A stretch of 64,000 nucleotides of DNA from an uncultured Oscillospiraceae bacterium (GCA_910587135.1 CAJULF010000003.1:1-64000); one strand, 5' to 3'. Positions 1 through 9,695 are shown, counted from the stretch's first letter. Program-made: numbers and translations. The notes: generated by a model from the sequence alone, not told the origin.

Positions 1-13
1 GCGGTTGAGCCAT
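1..13 (-). CDS. 5' end of an unidentified gene (partial, start only)
   Basis: On the minus strand an ATG at 13-11 is preceded by AGGAG (complement of 21-25) with a 7-base spacer, a good ribosome binding site. Only four codons (M-A-Q-P) lie inside the window, so the product cannot be named. A terminator-like hairpin lies about 80 bases upstream, separating this gene from the murC-dipeptidase operon. Confidence 0.5.
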
Positions 14-80
14 TTAAAAGCTCCTAAAAAGCTCTGAAAAGGTTTTTGAAAAATTCTTGACAAATAGCCGATTAAGCATA

Positions 81-124
81 AAAAAACAAAAAAAGCCCGA
101 AAAGTTTTTGACAACCCCTCGGGC
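81..124 (-). terminator. Rho-independent terminator-like hairpin (minus strand)
   Basis: GCCCGA and TCGGGC (95-100 and 119-124) form a 6-bp stem with an 18-base loop. Read on the minus strand it is followed by two T-runs (complement of 81-94). It would end leftward transcription coming from murC and the dipeptidase gene before the gene starting at 13, or attenuate that gene. The stem is short, so the call is tentative. Confidence 0.45.
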
Positions 125-288
125 ACACTTTTATTTTATTCCACTGTTTCAAGTCTAAAAAACGGCTCTATAAAGCCACTTTTGGCGCGTTTCCGCATTT
201 TTCAAGCCTTTTTTAGGCTTTTTTATTTTCTGCATTCTACCTGTCAAATAACAGCGCTTCTGCGCTCCGCAAGATTATATATTAAATT

Positions 289-465
289 GTATATAAAGGT
301 TGACCTATATTGGATTATTTTAAAAAATTTCAAAATTTCCACTGGGCATACTCCGCTTCGCTCCGCATGTCCAGTGGAAACCGCGCTGCATTTGCCATAC
401 GGCAAATGTGCACTTTTTGAAATTTAATGCGTCGACATTGCGAGGCATATAGGCTTTTTCTATAG
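289..465 (+). repeat. Interspersed hairpin element, type I, copy 1
   Basis: A full type I copy. A GTATATAAAGGTTGACC head is followed by AAATTTCAAAATTTCC, a first hairpin (CCACTGGGCAT ... ATGTCCAGTGG), a second hairpin (GCATTTGCC/GGCAAATGTGC), then TTTTTGAAATTT and a tail ending GGCATATAGGCTTTTTCTA. AAATTTCAAA and TTTGAAATTT can close a stem around both hairpins. Confidence 0.85.
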
Positions 466-510
466 ATTGAAGGGGCGATGCACCCCGCTTATTCTGGATT
501 TATTGGTTAA

Positions 511-678
511 ACTAAAGCTGATTATTTAAAAAAATTTCAAAATTTCCGCAATCACGCGCCGTTCGCTAAGCTCACTCCGCGCGATTGCGGAAACCGGTCA
601 TAATTTGCCTCGCAAATTATGACACTTTTTGAAATTTGATGCGTGGGCGTTCAGCTAATCTATGCTTTCAGTGCCCCT
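511..678 (+). repeat. Interspersed hairpin element, hybrid copy 2 (type II tail)
   Basis: It has the GCTGATTATTTAAAAAAATTTC head of type I. Hairpin 1 pairs CCGCAATCACGCGC with GCGCGATTGCGG; hairpin 2 pairs GTCATAATTTGC with GCAAATTATGAC. It ends in the type II tail (GCGTGGGCGTTCAGC...CTTTCAGTGCC), 18 bases from the 3' end of the dipeptidase gene. Confidence 0.8.
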
Positions 679-695
679 ATTTCACAAATACCGTT

Positions 696-2081
696 TTAAA
701 CTGTCTGTCCAGACACTTCCGCGATAACCTCCGCGAACAGAACAGCGTCCTTAAGAAGCTCCTCAACGGTGATAAACTCATTGTCGCCATGCATATGGTA
801 ATCCGTATCGCCGCGCTCCGCACCGAATGCCACTCCGCCCTCGATATTATGAACATAAGTTCCGCCGCCGATGGCGATACAGCGCCCTTTTTCGCCCTCG
901 ATCCGCTCATATACCCGAAGAAGGGTCTGCACAAATTTGCTGTTCTCGGGAACGACGTGCGGTTCCTCTCCGAGAAGCACCCTGCACTTTAAGCCGATAT
1001 CCCCCAAAGCCGAAGTCAGCCTGCCCCTGACAAATTCCAGATTTGTACAGGTCGGAAAGCGGATATCCACCACACCGTTTATAGCGCCCTGTTCCGTTGA
1101 TATTTTGCTTAAAACGCAGGTCAGTGCTCCGCTTTCGTCCGCGCACTTTATGCCGAGAGCCGCTCCGTCCGTTTCACCGAACGGGAACAATTCACCCAAT
1201 CCGCGCAGAACCGGCTCGTCCGTCACGCGGTTCAGCAGCGCGATAAGCGCCGTAAGCGCGTTCACGCCCGCTTCGGGAGTAGACGCGTGCGCCGACTTTC
1301 CGCCGCAGCCTATCTCAACATGACCGTATCTATCACCAACGGAAAAATCCGCACCCGCAATGCTGCCGACCTCGCGCTCAACATCGCCAAGCGATATCGA
1401 AAGCAGTCTTGCCCGCGCGTGATTCGGCACGGCGTTGGGGACGCTGCCGCCCTCGAACATTACCAACTCGCCGCTTTGAAATTCTCCGTTAAAAAGCAGA
1501 CGCAGCATTCCCTTTTCAATATTTATAACTGGAAAGCTGCCGTCGGGAGTGAACACATTCGTAGGGAATCGGTCATATTTTTTGTATATCTCCAAGTCCT
1601 CAGAGCCGTTTTCCTCATCTGTGCCGAATATCAGCCGAACGCCCTTTTTCAGCGGTATTCCCAGCTCCTTTACACAGTTGAGCGCCCATAGAGCCGCTAC
1701 CGCTGGTCCTTTGTCGTCGATAGCTCCCCGCCCGTACAGCACACCGCCCTTTTCGGTAAGCTGAAACGGATCTGTTGCCCAGTTACCCCGATTTTCGTCA
1801 TGTACGGGAACTACATCAAGATGAGCCAGAATGCCCAGCTCGGGTTCTTCTCCCCAATCCGCGCAGAGAACGGCATTCTCGTAAACGGTGGTTTTAAAGC
1901 CCATTCCGTCGCATATATTCTTCATTTTATAAAGCGCTTCTTTTGTGCTTGCTCCAAAAGGAGCGCCGTCCTCGGGGCTGCCCTTATAGCTTGGGATAGC
2001 CACAAGCTCCGTCAGATTTTTCACCAATTCATCTTGGTGTGAATATATAAAATCCTTTATTTTTCCATGAATATCGCTCAT
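696..2081 (-). CDS. pepV: M20 family dipeptidase (Sapep/PepV type)
   Basis: This 461-residue protein should be a cytoplasmic metal-dependent dipeptidase of peptidase family M20. Visible metal and catalytic motifs are HLDVVP (H87, D89), GRGAIDDKGP (bridging D122), GTDEENGSED (general base E156, metal ligand E157), FTPDGSFP (D180) and a C-terminal DYHMHGDNE histidine. The long insertion between the catalytic halves and the total length fit PepV/Sapep rather than short M20 deacetylases. Its ATG overlaps the murC stop (ATGA, 4 bp), so it is translationally coupled to murC and may recycle wall- or peptide-derived dipeptides. The exact substrate cannot be read from sequence. Confidence 0.88.
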   Translation of the reverse strand: MSDIHGKIKDFIYSHQDELVKNLTELVAIPSYKGSPEDGAPFGASTKEALYKMKNICDGMGFKTTVYENAVLCADWGEEPELGILAHLDVVPVHDENRGNWATDPFQLTEKGGVLYGRGAIDDKGPAVAALWALNCVKELGIPLKKGVRLIFGTDEENGSEDLEIYKKYDRFPTNVFTPDGSFPVINIEKGMLRLLFNGEFQSGELVMFEGGSVPNAVPNHARARLLSISLGDVEREVGSIAGADFSVGDRYGHVEIGCGGKSAHASTPEAGVNALTALIALLNRVTDEPVLRGLGELFPFGETDGAALGIKCADESGALTCVLSKISTEQGAINGVVDIRFPTCTNLEFVRGRLTSALGDIGLKCRVLLGEEPHVVPENSKFVQTLLRVYERIEGEKGRCIAIGGGTYVHNIEGGVAFGAERGDTDYHMHGDNEFITVEELLKDAVLFAEVIAEVSGQTV

Positions 2082-3466
2082 TTTTCCGCTCCGTTCAGTA
2101 TTTCGATCAGCATATCCGCGACCTTGTAAACATCTCCGCAGCCCGTAGTTATCACAAGATCGCCCGCCGCGAGATTTTCAGCCGCGTAACGCACGACTTC
2201 CTCAAAGGTGGGAAACCATACGCAGCCGTCAATTTTCGCCGCAAGGTCTTTGGAATAAATATTATAGGTATTCTTCTCGCGGCTGCCCATTATCTCGGTC
2301 AGCACTGCCCTGTCCGCTATGGACAGCGCCTCGGCAAACTCGTCAAGCAGCATTGCGGTGCGCGAATATGTGAAAGGCTGATGTATCACCCACACTCTTT
2401 TGAAGCTCATTTCCTTGGCGGTTTTCAGCGTTGCGGCTATCTCCGCGGGGTGATGCCCGTAATCGTCCACAATGGTTATGCCGTTTATTTCCGCTCTGCG
2501 TTCAAAGCGGCGCATTGCTCCGCCGAACTGCTCCAGTCCCTCGCGTATCGCCGAAACGGGTATTCCCGCCGAATAAGCCGCCGCGCAGGCTGCAACCGCG
2601 TTGTAAACGTTATGAATTCCCGGAACGTTTATCCCTATCCTGCACAGCTCGCTGCCTTTATGCATAAGAGAGAATTCCCGCCTAAAATCCGAAATAAGAC
2701 GGATATCCTCAGGGTAAAAATCGTTGTCGGCGCTTTTCCCGAACGTGACAAATTTACCATTGAAAACGCAGGCGCTCATTACCTCACGGACATTCTCATC
2801 GTCACCGTTTGCCACCACGGTGTCGCTCGTTTGCTCGCAGAACCGGCGGAAAGAGTTCTTGAGATTATCCATGTTTTTAAAGTAATCCATATGATCTCTG
2901 TCGATATTGAGAACTACGGAATACCTCGGAAACAGCTTCAGAAACGTATCTTTGAACTCACACGCCTCGCACACCATATAGTCGCTGTTGCCCGCGCGTC
3001 CGCTGCCGCCGATAGCCCTCAGCTTGCCGCCTATCACCGCGGAAGCGTCGATACCCGCCGCAAGCAGCATCATGGTGAGCATTGAGGTGACGGTGGTCTT
3101 TCCGTGAGTTCCCGAAACACAGAAATTGCTTTTGTACTGCGACGTTACAAGACCCAGAAGGTCGCTTCTCTCTTTGAGCGTTACGCCGTTCTTCTCCGCC
3201 TCCCGCGCCGCGACAAGTTCCGGATTATCCTCCATTATGGCGGCGGAATACACTATCAGATCCGCACCCTTGATATTTTCGGCGCGCTGACCCATCATCA
3301 CGGGGATACCCATGCTTCTCACCGCTTTGAGCGTAGTGGTTTCATTATTGTCAGACCCCGTAAGGCAATAACCCTGCGTATGCAGTATCTGCGCCAGCGG
3401 ATACATTCCGCTGCCGCCTATACCTATAAAATGCACGTGCTTTTTTCCTTTAAGAAAATTCTCCAA
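2078..3466 (-). CDS. murC: UDP-N-acetylmuramate--L-alanine ligase
   Basis: MurC adds L-alanine to UDP-MurNAc using ATP, the first step of peptidoglycan stem-peptide synthesis in the cytoplasm. The 462-residue length is normal. It has the N-terminal Rossmann signature GIGGSGM (residues 15-21), the ATP loop SGTHGKTTVTSML (about 118-130) and the C-terminal DDYGHHPAEI motif typical of MurC. The start is a TTG at 3466-3464 with AGGAG about 9 bases upstream. A degenerate copy of the interspersed element directly precedes this site. The gene overlaps the dipeptidase gene downstream and forms a two-gene operon. Confidence 0.95.
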   Translation of the reverse strand: MENFLKGKKHVHFIGIGGSGMYPLAQILHTQGYCLTGSDNNETTTLKAVRSMGIPVMMGQRAENIKGADLIVYSAAIMEDNPELVAAREAEKNGVTLKERSDLLGLVTSQYKSNFCVSGTHGKTTVTSMLTMMLLAAGIDASAVIGGKLRAIGGSGRAGNSDYMVCEACEFKDTFLKLFPRYSVVLNIDRDHMDYFKNMDNLKNSFRRFCEQTSDTVVANGDDENVREVMSACVFNGKFVTFGKSADNDFYPEDIRLISDFRREFSLMHKGSELCRIGINVPGIHNVYNAVAACAAAYSAGIPVSAIREGLEQFGGAMRRFERRAEINGITIVDDYGHHPAEIAATLKTAKEMSFKRVWVIHQPFTYSRTAMLLDEFAEALSIADRAVLTEIMGSREKNTYNIYSKDLAAKIDGCVWFPTFEEVVRYAAENLAAGDLVITTGCGDVYKVADMLIEILNGAEK

Positions 3467-3832
3467 AATCAGCAGCTCCTATCTGAAAGAATTTCAAAAT
3501 TTCCGTTAGTTCTGTGATCATTGCGGCAAAAAGCCATAAGAATTACCCCTTATTTAACAAAATTATTGCGCAAAACCCCGGCACTTTTGAAATTGCCCGC
3601 GTCGGCGTTACATAACCGTTAACTTTCTGCGCTTTTGTTGCATGGTTCTATATGCCACAAGCTTTCGGCGCTCCTGATTTCCAAATCGGTTTACCGCCTT
3701 TTGCTGTCCGCTTATGCTCCGCCGCAAAAATTATATGCTTTTTTGCCTGTTTTTATGAATATTCCGCCGCAAAATTCCCACAATAACTTTTGCAAATAAC
3801 ATCAAGCGCAATGCTTAACCGGAGGGAAAACT
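3467..3832. other. Intergenic region between divergent murC and spoVG
   Basis: This 366-bp gap must hold the promoters of murC (leftward) and spoVG (rightward), but I could not pick a convincing promoter for either. Its left part (about 3486-3650) is a decayed interspersed element: GAATTTCAAAATTTCCG, then CTTTTGAAATTGCCCGCG and a type II-like tail. The rest has no recognisable gene. Confidence 0.5.
3486..3650 (+). repeat. Interspersed hairpin element, degenerate copy abutting murC RBS
   Basis: The head GAATTTCAAAATTTCCG and a later TTTTGAAATTG are recognisable; the inner hairpins are eroded. Read on the minus strand, the element ends directly at the AGGAG of murC. Confidence 0.45.
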
Positions 3833-4090
3833 ATGGAAATCAGCGATATCAAAATCAGAAAAACAATGCATGAGGGCAGGCTTCGCGCCGTAGTGTCCAT
3901 CACTATCGACAATGCCATCGCTATCCACGACATCAAGCTGGTGCAGGGCGACGAGCGAATGTTCGTGGCAATGCCCAGCCGCCGCGAGGACAGCGGTATC
4001 TTCCGCGACATTATTCACCCCATCTCGGCGAACGTCCGCGAAAAAATCGAGGAGCAGATACTCGACGCTTACCGTGAATATGTTCAATAG
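3833..4090 (+). CDS. spoVG: SpoVG family RNA-binding regulator
   Basis: This 85-residue protein matches SpoVG over its full length, starting MEISDIKIRK and containing VSITIDNAIAIHDIK and MFVAMPSRR, the family's hallmark segments. SpoVG is a small nucleic-acid-binding regulator that affects asymmetric septation and envelope genes in Bacillus and staphylococci. GGAGGG lies 7 bases before the ATG. It stands alone on the plus strand, convergent with the Nudix gene; the two 3' ends share a GC-rich inverted repeat near 4097-4119. Identification is firm; its role here is inferred from the family. Confidence 0.95.
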   Translation: MEISDIKIRKTMHEGRLRAVVSITIDNAIAIHDIKLVQGDERMFVAMPSRREDSGIFRDIIHPISANVREKIEEQILDAYREYVQ

Positions 4091-4106
4091 CGGCTCGGAG
4101 CGGCTG

Positions 4107-4652
4107 CTACGCCCGCTCCGAATCCAGCTTCAGCCGCGTTTTCAAAACGGCTATCTGTGTCTTGGAATCCTCTATCTCATTATTCATAATCATTTCTACC
4201 GCTCTGTCCAGCGGTATTTTTTCTATATCCAGAAATTCACCCGAATCCAGCTTCTGCTCTCCGTAATGCAGACCGCGCGCCAGATACATATGAATTACCT
4301 CCCCGCAGTACGCGGGCGTGGGGATAAGGCTTCCCAGATACTCGTACCTGTCGCAGGTGCAGCCCGTTTCTTCCTTAAGCTCACGTATTCCGCACTCCGA
4401 AGGATTTTCGCCGTACTCCAACTTCCCCGCAGGTATCTCAAGCAGCACCTTTTTGTGCGGATATCTGAACTGCCTTACAAACAGCACATTTCCCTCCTCG
4501 TCCAGCGGCAGCACACACACTCCCCCGGGGTGCTTTATAACCTCGCGGAAGCTCTTCTTGCCGTCCTCCAGCTCTACGGAATCCACATACAACTTTACTA
4601 TCTTCCCGTCAAACTTCTGCTCGCTCGAAAGCGTCTTCTCTTCAAGATGCAT
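4107..4652 (-). CDS. Nudix hydrolase, ADP-ribose pyrophosphatase type
   Basis: This 181-residue enzyme carries a complete Nudix box at residues 76-98: G, five residues, E82, seven residues, then R90-E-L-K-E-E-T-G97. The preceding LEIPAGKLEYGE and upstream FVRQFRYP are characteristic of the ADP-ribose pyrophosphatase (NudF/YqkG) group, which cleaves ADP-ribose to AMP and ribose 5-phosphate. AAGGAG precedes the ATG by 8 bases, and an interspersed element sits immediately upstream of it. It is transcribed alone. Substrate assignment is by family resemblance. Confidence 0.88.
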   Translation of the reverse strand: MHLEEKTLSSEQKFDGKIVKLYVDSVELEDGKKSFREVIKHPGGVCVLPLDEEGNVLFVRQFRYPHKKVLLEIPAGKLEYGENPSECGIRELKEETGCTCDRYEYLGSLIPTPAYCGEVIHMYLARGLHYGEQKLDSGEFLDIEKIPLDRAVEMIMNNEIEDSKTQIAVLKTRLKLDSERA

Positions 4653-4667
4653 ATCATTTCTCCTTAT

Positions 4668-4825
4668 TCAAAAGAATTTTTCGCACCGCTCCATACGGCG
4701 CGTTGCGCCGTATTACGCTATCCTCGCCGACAAAACTCCGCTTCACTTCGTTCCGCTGCGCTTTGTCAGCGGATTGCGGAAAATTCATGCGCGGGCGGTA
4801 CGCTGACCTCTGTTTTCACTGCTTT
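4668..4825 (+). repeat. Interspersed hairpin element, type II, abutting Nudix gene RBS
   Basis: The outer arms GAATTTTTCGCA and TGCGGAAAATTC enclose two hairpins (ATACGGCGC/GCGCCGTAT, and GCCGACAAA ... TTTGTCAGC). The element ends with the type II tail (CATGCGCGGGCGGTACGCTG...). On the minus strand its end leads directly into the AAGGAG of the Nudix gene. Confidence 0.75.
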
Positions 4826-4864
4826 GTACTGCACAACTGTAAAGCGATTATTCATAGCTTCAGG

Positions 4865-5040
4865 CTGTATATAAAGGTTGACATAAAGCTGATTATTAAA
4901 AAAATTTCAAAATTTCCGCACTCACGCTCCATTTCGCTCTGCGTGACTGCGGAAACCGTACACATTTGCCTTTCGGCAAATGTGTACTTTTTGAAATTTC
5001 ATGCGCCGACATTACGTTGTCAATAAGCTTTTTCTACTGG
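4865..5040 (+). repeat. Interspersed hairpin element, type I
   Basis: A well-preserved copy: CTGTATATAAAGGTTGAC head, hairpin 1 (CCGCACTCACG/CGTGACTGCGG), hairpin 2 (GTACACATTTGCC/GGCAAATGTGTAC), TTTTTGAAATTTCATGCG, and the type I tail. The tail lies 20 bases from the stop codon of yfhO. Confidence 0.88.
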
Positions 5041-5060
5041 CTGAAGCGATTATTCATCGC

Positions 5061-7703
5061 TTACCATTTGTCATCCTTCTTCTCGTCAAGCTCCTTAAGC
5101 ACATTGAACGCCTCGTCTTCCTCGGTTATATGCGAGGTGCGGTTCTTAGGCTTCAGCTTGCTGAAATCATAACGACCGGTATCCATAAAGTCCTTTTCCA
5201 CTTCGGGCCAGGTAAGCTCCTTATCCTCATCGTCTTCCCGAGCAACGGCCTTTTCGGCACAGTCTTTGATCTGCCTTGTAAGCTGCGATATATAAGTGCT
5301 GTGCGCCTTCACGCCCTCAACCTGATCCTGCGGATACAAATGCGCATAGGGGCGCGGCTTGTGGCGGCTGAACCTCACAAAATACACAATATACGCCGCG
5401 ATCAGCACCGCCCCGACAATTGTGAAAATAATTCCCATCGTAAGCCCCGGGGTACGGTAAGTGAACACTACCTCATGATATCCAGCAGGTACTTTCACTG
5501 CCATAAAGCCGCCGTTTACCCTCTCTATCTCCGCCGCCTCGCCGTCGATATCCGCGCTCCATCCGCTGTCAAACGGCACGCTGAACATAACCAGCTTATC
5601 CGTTTCAAAATCGCTTATTGCCGAGAAGCCGCTGTTGTCAATGCTGAACCGCGAAACGCCCTGCTCTATGCGCCGTGCCGCGTCCTCCTTAAACCGCTCC
5701 AGCGTGGTAATTTTAATCTGTTCCCCGTCAAGCGGCGCAAGAATGTCCGAATACTTCTGCGCCTGTTCCTCAGACAGGATTACCGCCCTAATCATCAGCT
5801 TGTCCACCGAGCCGCTGCTGCCGCAGTTGTTATCCGTGACGTATTCGTCATATGCAAAGCCCATTGGCAAAGCATACTCCGTGGAATATATTTCATAGCC
5901 GCTCATCGTGTCCATATACTCATATATCGCCAGCTTCTCCAGAAGGCTGTCACGGTTTTCCTTATCCTCTGGTATCATGACATATTTTACACGTGTGAGA
6001 GCGCGCAGCGCATAACGATTCTCTTCGGGCGCGGAGTTTACCGAACGCTCTATATCCAGCATTTCATACAAATCAAATGTGGAGCTTGGAATTATGCTTG
6101 TAAAGCTCTTTAATGAACTCATATTCCACAGCATATTGACATTGTTTATTTCGCCTATTCCCTCCATGCGGTAGAAATCCGCATCGTTTATGCGTATATC
6201 CGCCGAAACCGTCTTATTATAGTCACGGATATAGGGACCGAGTATCCTGCCGTAGCCCACAAAATAATACCCCAGCATCATGCAGCAGAATATCGTTACC
6301 GCCGTAAGTCTGCGGGTGAACGCCTCGGAGCGGAGTTTCTTCCGCTGTACCATAATAAAATACAATATAATCAGAAATCCCGCGGCAAGCCCTATCGAAA
6401 CAAACACCGCATACTTGAAATCCCCGAAAACATGGGGAACAATATCGGTGACTTCCTCCTCGATTCCGTCCTCCGTTTTTATCTTTTCGGTGATTTTAAA
6501 GGGAGCAAGCGTTACAAGAAGCGTCATAACCGCCACCACCCCCGCGCAGGCTCTGAATCCGAGCTTCAGATCAAACTCCCCATGCTCCAGCGTATAGACC
6601 GTGGCAAGGCAGCATATAAGCTCCGGCATATAGAACCAACGCGTGTAAAAGCTGCTGTTGAACAGTACAAACGACGCGTTAAGCCCCGGCACAAACGCCA
6701 TAAGCAGACATATCCCCAACAGCGCTCTTGCCCAGTGACCCTTTGCGCCTTTCATAAAGGCGATAACTCCCGCCATTGAGAACAGCGGCAGATACAGCGC
6801 CACACTCGACCATTTTGCATTAGCCTCGGTGAACATATTGGTACGCGCCGCCACCTCGGGCGGAAAAAACATTGATTCCAGTATAAGCCCGTAGCGCTGC
6901 ACGCTGCCGTAAAACAGGAAATTCCAGCCTGTGAGCAGCGACGTGGAGCGCGGAACGTCAAGCACCTGGTAAATAGAGGGCACAAACAGCATTCCCGCCA
7001 GCATTACACCCGCAACGCTCTCAAAAGCGAGGCACAGAAAATCCATCAGCTTAAGGCGGAAATTCTTATCCATCGCCATTCTTATTACAAAATAAATTAC
7101 CAGAAAAATGCATTCTCCGATAAAGAAGAAGTAATTTACAAAAGCATTAAGCGCCACAGTAAGCGCAAACAGACCGCGCCGCCTGTTCACCACAGCCTCC
7201 TCCAGACCTATAAGCAGCAGCGGAAAGAACACTATTGCTTCGTGAAAGTGGTTGAAGAAGATGTTTTGCATCGAATATCCCGAAAAGGCATAAAGCAGCC
7301 CGCCGATGAGAGCGGTCTGCGGCTTTGTCACAAATCGTCTGATATAAATAAAGGCAAAAAGCGACGAAAGCGCGAGCTTAAGCGCCATAAGCGGTGCCAT
7401 TAGGTATTGGGATATTCCCGCGGGAAACAGAGCAGCCAGCCAGAAAAACGGACTGCCCAGCGTATAGAAGCTGTACGAACCGATAAAATTGACTCCGAGG
7501 TCGGTCTGCCAGTTCCAGCCGAAGCTGCCGTTCTGCACCGCGTTGATACAGGTTTTGTAAAACGGTATCTGCTGCGCGTTGTAGTCGCCGTAGAATATAA
7601 AATACCCTCCGTCTATCACCACAAACGGAAGCAGCAGAACCGCCCCCATTATCAGCGCTATCAGAAATGCCTTAAGATAATACTTTTTTTCAACTTTATA
7701 CAT
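5061..7703 (-). CDS. yfhO: YfhO family polytopic membrane protein (GT-C-like)
   Basis: This 880-residue protein has about a dozen hydrophobic segments after a short basic N-terminus. The early extracytoplasmic motif YGDYNAQQIPFYKT, the repeated aromatic-rich first loop, and the late PFDSGWSADIDGE ... VPAGYHEVVFTY block match the YfhO family. Members resemble GT-C glycosyltransferases, and B. subtilis YfhO is linked to sugar decoration of lipoteichoic acid. The last about 85 residues form a charged cytoplasmic tail. It is preceded by GGGGAG and sits alone between two element-rich gaps. A role in glycosylating an envelope polymer is inference from the family. Confidence 0.85.
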   Translation of the reverse strand: MYKVEKKYYLKAFLIALIMGAVLLLPFVVIDGGYFIFYGDYNAQQIPFYKTCINAVQNGSFGWNWQTDLGVNFIGSYSFYTLGSPFFWLAALFPAGISQYLMAPLMALKLALSSLFAFIYIRRFVTKPQTALIGGLLYAFSGYSMQNIFFNHFHEAIVFFPLLLIGLEEAVVNRRRGLFALTVALNAFVNYFFFIGECIFLVIYFVIRMAMDKNFRLKLMDFLCLAFESVAGVMLAGMLFVPSIYQVLDVPRSTSLLTGWNFLFYGSVQRYGLILESMFFPPEVAARTNMFTEANAKWSSVALYLPLFSMAGVIAFMKGAKGHWARALLGICLLMAFVPGLNASFVLFNSSFYTRWFYMPELICCLATVYTLEHGEFDLKLGFRACAGVVAVMTLLVTLAPFKITEKIKTEDGIEEEVTDIVPHVFGDFKYAVFVSIGLAAGFLIILYFIMVQRKKLRSEAFTRRLTAVTIFCCMMLGYYFVGYGRILGPYIRDYNKTVSADIRINDADFYRMEGIGEINNVNMLWNMSSLKSFTSIIPSSTFDLYEMLDIERSVNSAPEENRYALRALTRVKYVMIPEDKENRDSLLEKLAIYEYMDTMSGYEIYSTEYALPMGFAYDEYVTDNNCGSSGSVDKLMIRAVILSEEQAQKYSDILAPLDGEQIKITTLERFKEDAARRIEQGVSRFSIDNSGFSAISDFETDKLVMFSVPFDSGWSADIDGEAAEIERVNGGFMAVKVPAGYHEVVFTYRTPGLTMGIIFTIVGAVLIAAYIVYFVRFSRHKPRPYAHLYPQDQVEGVKAHSTYISQLTRQIKDCAEKAVAREDDEDKELTWPEVEKDFMDTGRYDFSKLKPKNRTSHITEEDEAFNVLKELDEKKDDKW

Positions 7704-7920
7704 TGTTTTAAGCTGCTCCCCCGCGTTGATGATTTAATAGATTTCCCGCGAATGATTTATATTTGAAAGTTTCCGCGACCCGCCTCAAAGGGGGTTGAAA
7801 CGCCCTATAATACTCAGCACTCCGCTGTACTCCGTATTGCGCACCAAAGCTCTCGCGAAAATTCCCCGAGTAGGCTTTACGCTGCCCTTTGCTGCATAGA
7901 CGGAGCGGTTCTTATGGCTT

Positions 7921-9678
7921 TTACATCTTTTCGGGAGCGTCCACCTTAAGCAGTGCCAGAACATTGCGCAGAACCGTTCTGACCGCTTCGCAAAGCGCCA
8001 GCCGCGACAGCTTCACGGGCTGCTCCGCATCCTTTATGGTGCAGCTGTCATAGAACTTGTGATAGCTCTGCGCCAGCTCAAAAGCGTATCTCGTCAGCGC
8101 GGAGGGATTGTACTCCTTTGCCGCGTCGTTGATCATTTCGGGCATTTCCGCTATCTTACGCACCAGCGCAAGCTCCGCCGGCTCTGCATAGGATACCTCA
8201 CCGCCGCTGTATGCCGCGCCGTCCTCCGCCATTTTTTCGATAACCCGGCAGATACGCGCGTGAGCGTACTGCACATAATAAACGGGATTCTTGCTGCTCT
8301 CCTCAACGGCTAAGTCAAGGTCAAACTCAAGGTGAGTGTCGGAATTGCGCAGATTGAAGAAAAATCTCGCCGCATCAAGCGGTACTTCATCAAGCAGTGT
8401 GGTAAGCGTTATCGCCTTTCCAGAACGCTTTGACAGCTTTACCGCTTCACCGCCGCGCACAAGCATTACCATCTGCATTATTACCACGTCAAGCCTGCTG
8501 TCGTCTATTCCCATAGCCGACAGGCATATGCGCATTCTCTGCACATAACCGTGGTGATCCGCGCCCAGCACGTTTATCGCCTTGTCGTAGCCGCGGGTTA
8601 TCAGCTTATTATAATGATACGCGATATCGGGCACAATATAAGTAGGGAATCCGTTGGAGCGCACCAGCACGAAATCCTTGTAGCCGCCGAAATCGGTGGC
8701 TCTCAGCCACAGTGCGCCGTCCTGCTCGTAGGTATGACCGCCCGCTTTGAGCTTCTCGATAACCTCCGCGACCGCGCCGCTTTGGTGCAGACTGCTCTCC
8801 TTGAACCAGTTGTCATATTTGATACGATATTTCAGCAGATCCTGCTCCAGACGCTCTATGTTAAGCGGCAGCGCGTATTCCGTAAGAGCCTTTCTGCGCT
8901 CCTCCTCGGATACCTCCGCAAGCTTGTCACCGTTTAAATCATAGTAATTCTTTGCATGCTCTATGATATCCTGTCCTAAGTACACGTCCTCGGGCATGGG
9001 GAATTCGGGGGAATTTCCGTCCTCGCCGTATATAGCCTTTGTGAAGCTCTCCATGTCCTTGTTTTCCGCGGCGGCGCGCCGTCCCGCCTCGCTGCAAACC
9101 TGCATATACCGCAGCGACAGCGATTTCCCGAATTTTTCGACCTGGTTTCCCGCGTCGTTTATATAAAACTCGCGGCTGACCTCGTAGCCCGCTTCCGACA
9201 GCAGCGACGACAGACAATCGCCGATAGCGCCGCCCCTCGCGTTTCCGATATGCATGGGACCCGTCGGGTTAGCTGACACAAATTCCACCAACACCCGCTT
9301 TCCCTTTCCGAGATCGGTCTTGCCGTATTCACCGCCAAGCTTAACCGTGTTCCTTACCACGTCCGCGAACCACACGTTTCCCACAAAAAAATTGAGAAAT
9401 CCGGGTCCCGCGACCTCCACCTTATCGAACGCCGTGCCCGCAAGCTCCGCCGTTTCCGCTATCATCTGTGCGATAGCACGGGGATTGCTTTTAAGCGCCT
9501 TTGCGGACACCAGCGCCACGTTTGCCGAAAAATCTCCGTGCGACGAATCCGCGGGGATAGTTACCTGAAACGGCGGCAGCGGCTCCGCGGGAATCTTCCC
9601 CGCGCCGGTAAGCCGCCCGAGCGCCTCCATAATTACCTCGCTGACCTGTTTTTTTGCTTCATTGACTGCGTTATACAT
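7921..9678 (-). CDS. argS: Arginyl-tRNA synthetase
   Basis: This class I synthetase charges tRNA-Arg. The 585-residue length is normal. The protein begins with the Add-1 tRNA-binding domain (HGDFSANVAL near residue 47). It has the HIGH-like motif HIGN at 143-146 within ANPTGPMHIGNARGG, the KMSKS-like region KLSKRSGKAITL, and a C-terminal anticodon-binding DALR domain (YVQYAHARICR onward). AGGAG lies upstream of the ATG and is itself abutted by a type II hairpin element. The YwiB-like gene lies just upstream on the same strand, the arrangement also found in Bacillus. Confidence 0.96.
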   Translation of the reverse strand: MYNAVNEAKKQVSEVIMEALGRLTGAGKIPAEPLPPFQVTIPADSSHGDFSANVALVSAKALKSNPRAIAQMIAETAELAGTAFDKVEVAGPGFLNFFVGNVWFADVVRNTVKLGGEYGKTDLGKGKRVLVEFVSANPTGPMHIGNARGGAIGDCLSSLLSEAGYEVSREFYINDAGNQVEKFGKSLSLRYMQVCSEAGRRAAAENKDMESFTKAIYGEDGNSPEFPMPEDVYLGQDIIEHAKNYYDLNGDKLAEVSEEERRKALTEYALPLNIERLEQDLLKYRIKYDNWFKESSLHQSGAVAEVIEKLKAGGHTYEQDGALWLRATDFGGYKDFVLVRSNGFPTYIVPDIAYHYNKLITRGYDKAINVLGADHHGYVQRMRICLSAMGIDDSRLDVVIMQMVMLVRGGEAVKLSKRSGKAITLTTLLDEVPLDAARFFFNLRNSDTHLEFDLDLAVEESSKNPVYYVQYAHARICRVIEKMAEDGAAYSGGEVSYAEPAELALVRKIAEMPEMINDAAKEYNPSALTRYAFELAQSYHKFYDSCTIKDAEQPVKLSRLALCEAVRTVLRNVLALLKVDAPEKM

Positions 9679-9695
9679 CCTCTAATCTCCTGATT

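Noticed and set aside
182..992. Open frames over 1-992 on the plus strand
   Set aside because: They lie in interspersed hairpin elements or opposite the dipeptidase gene, have no ribosome binding sites and no protein-like composition.
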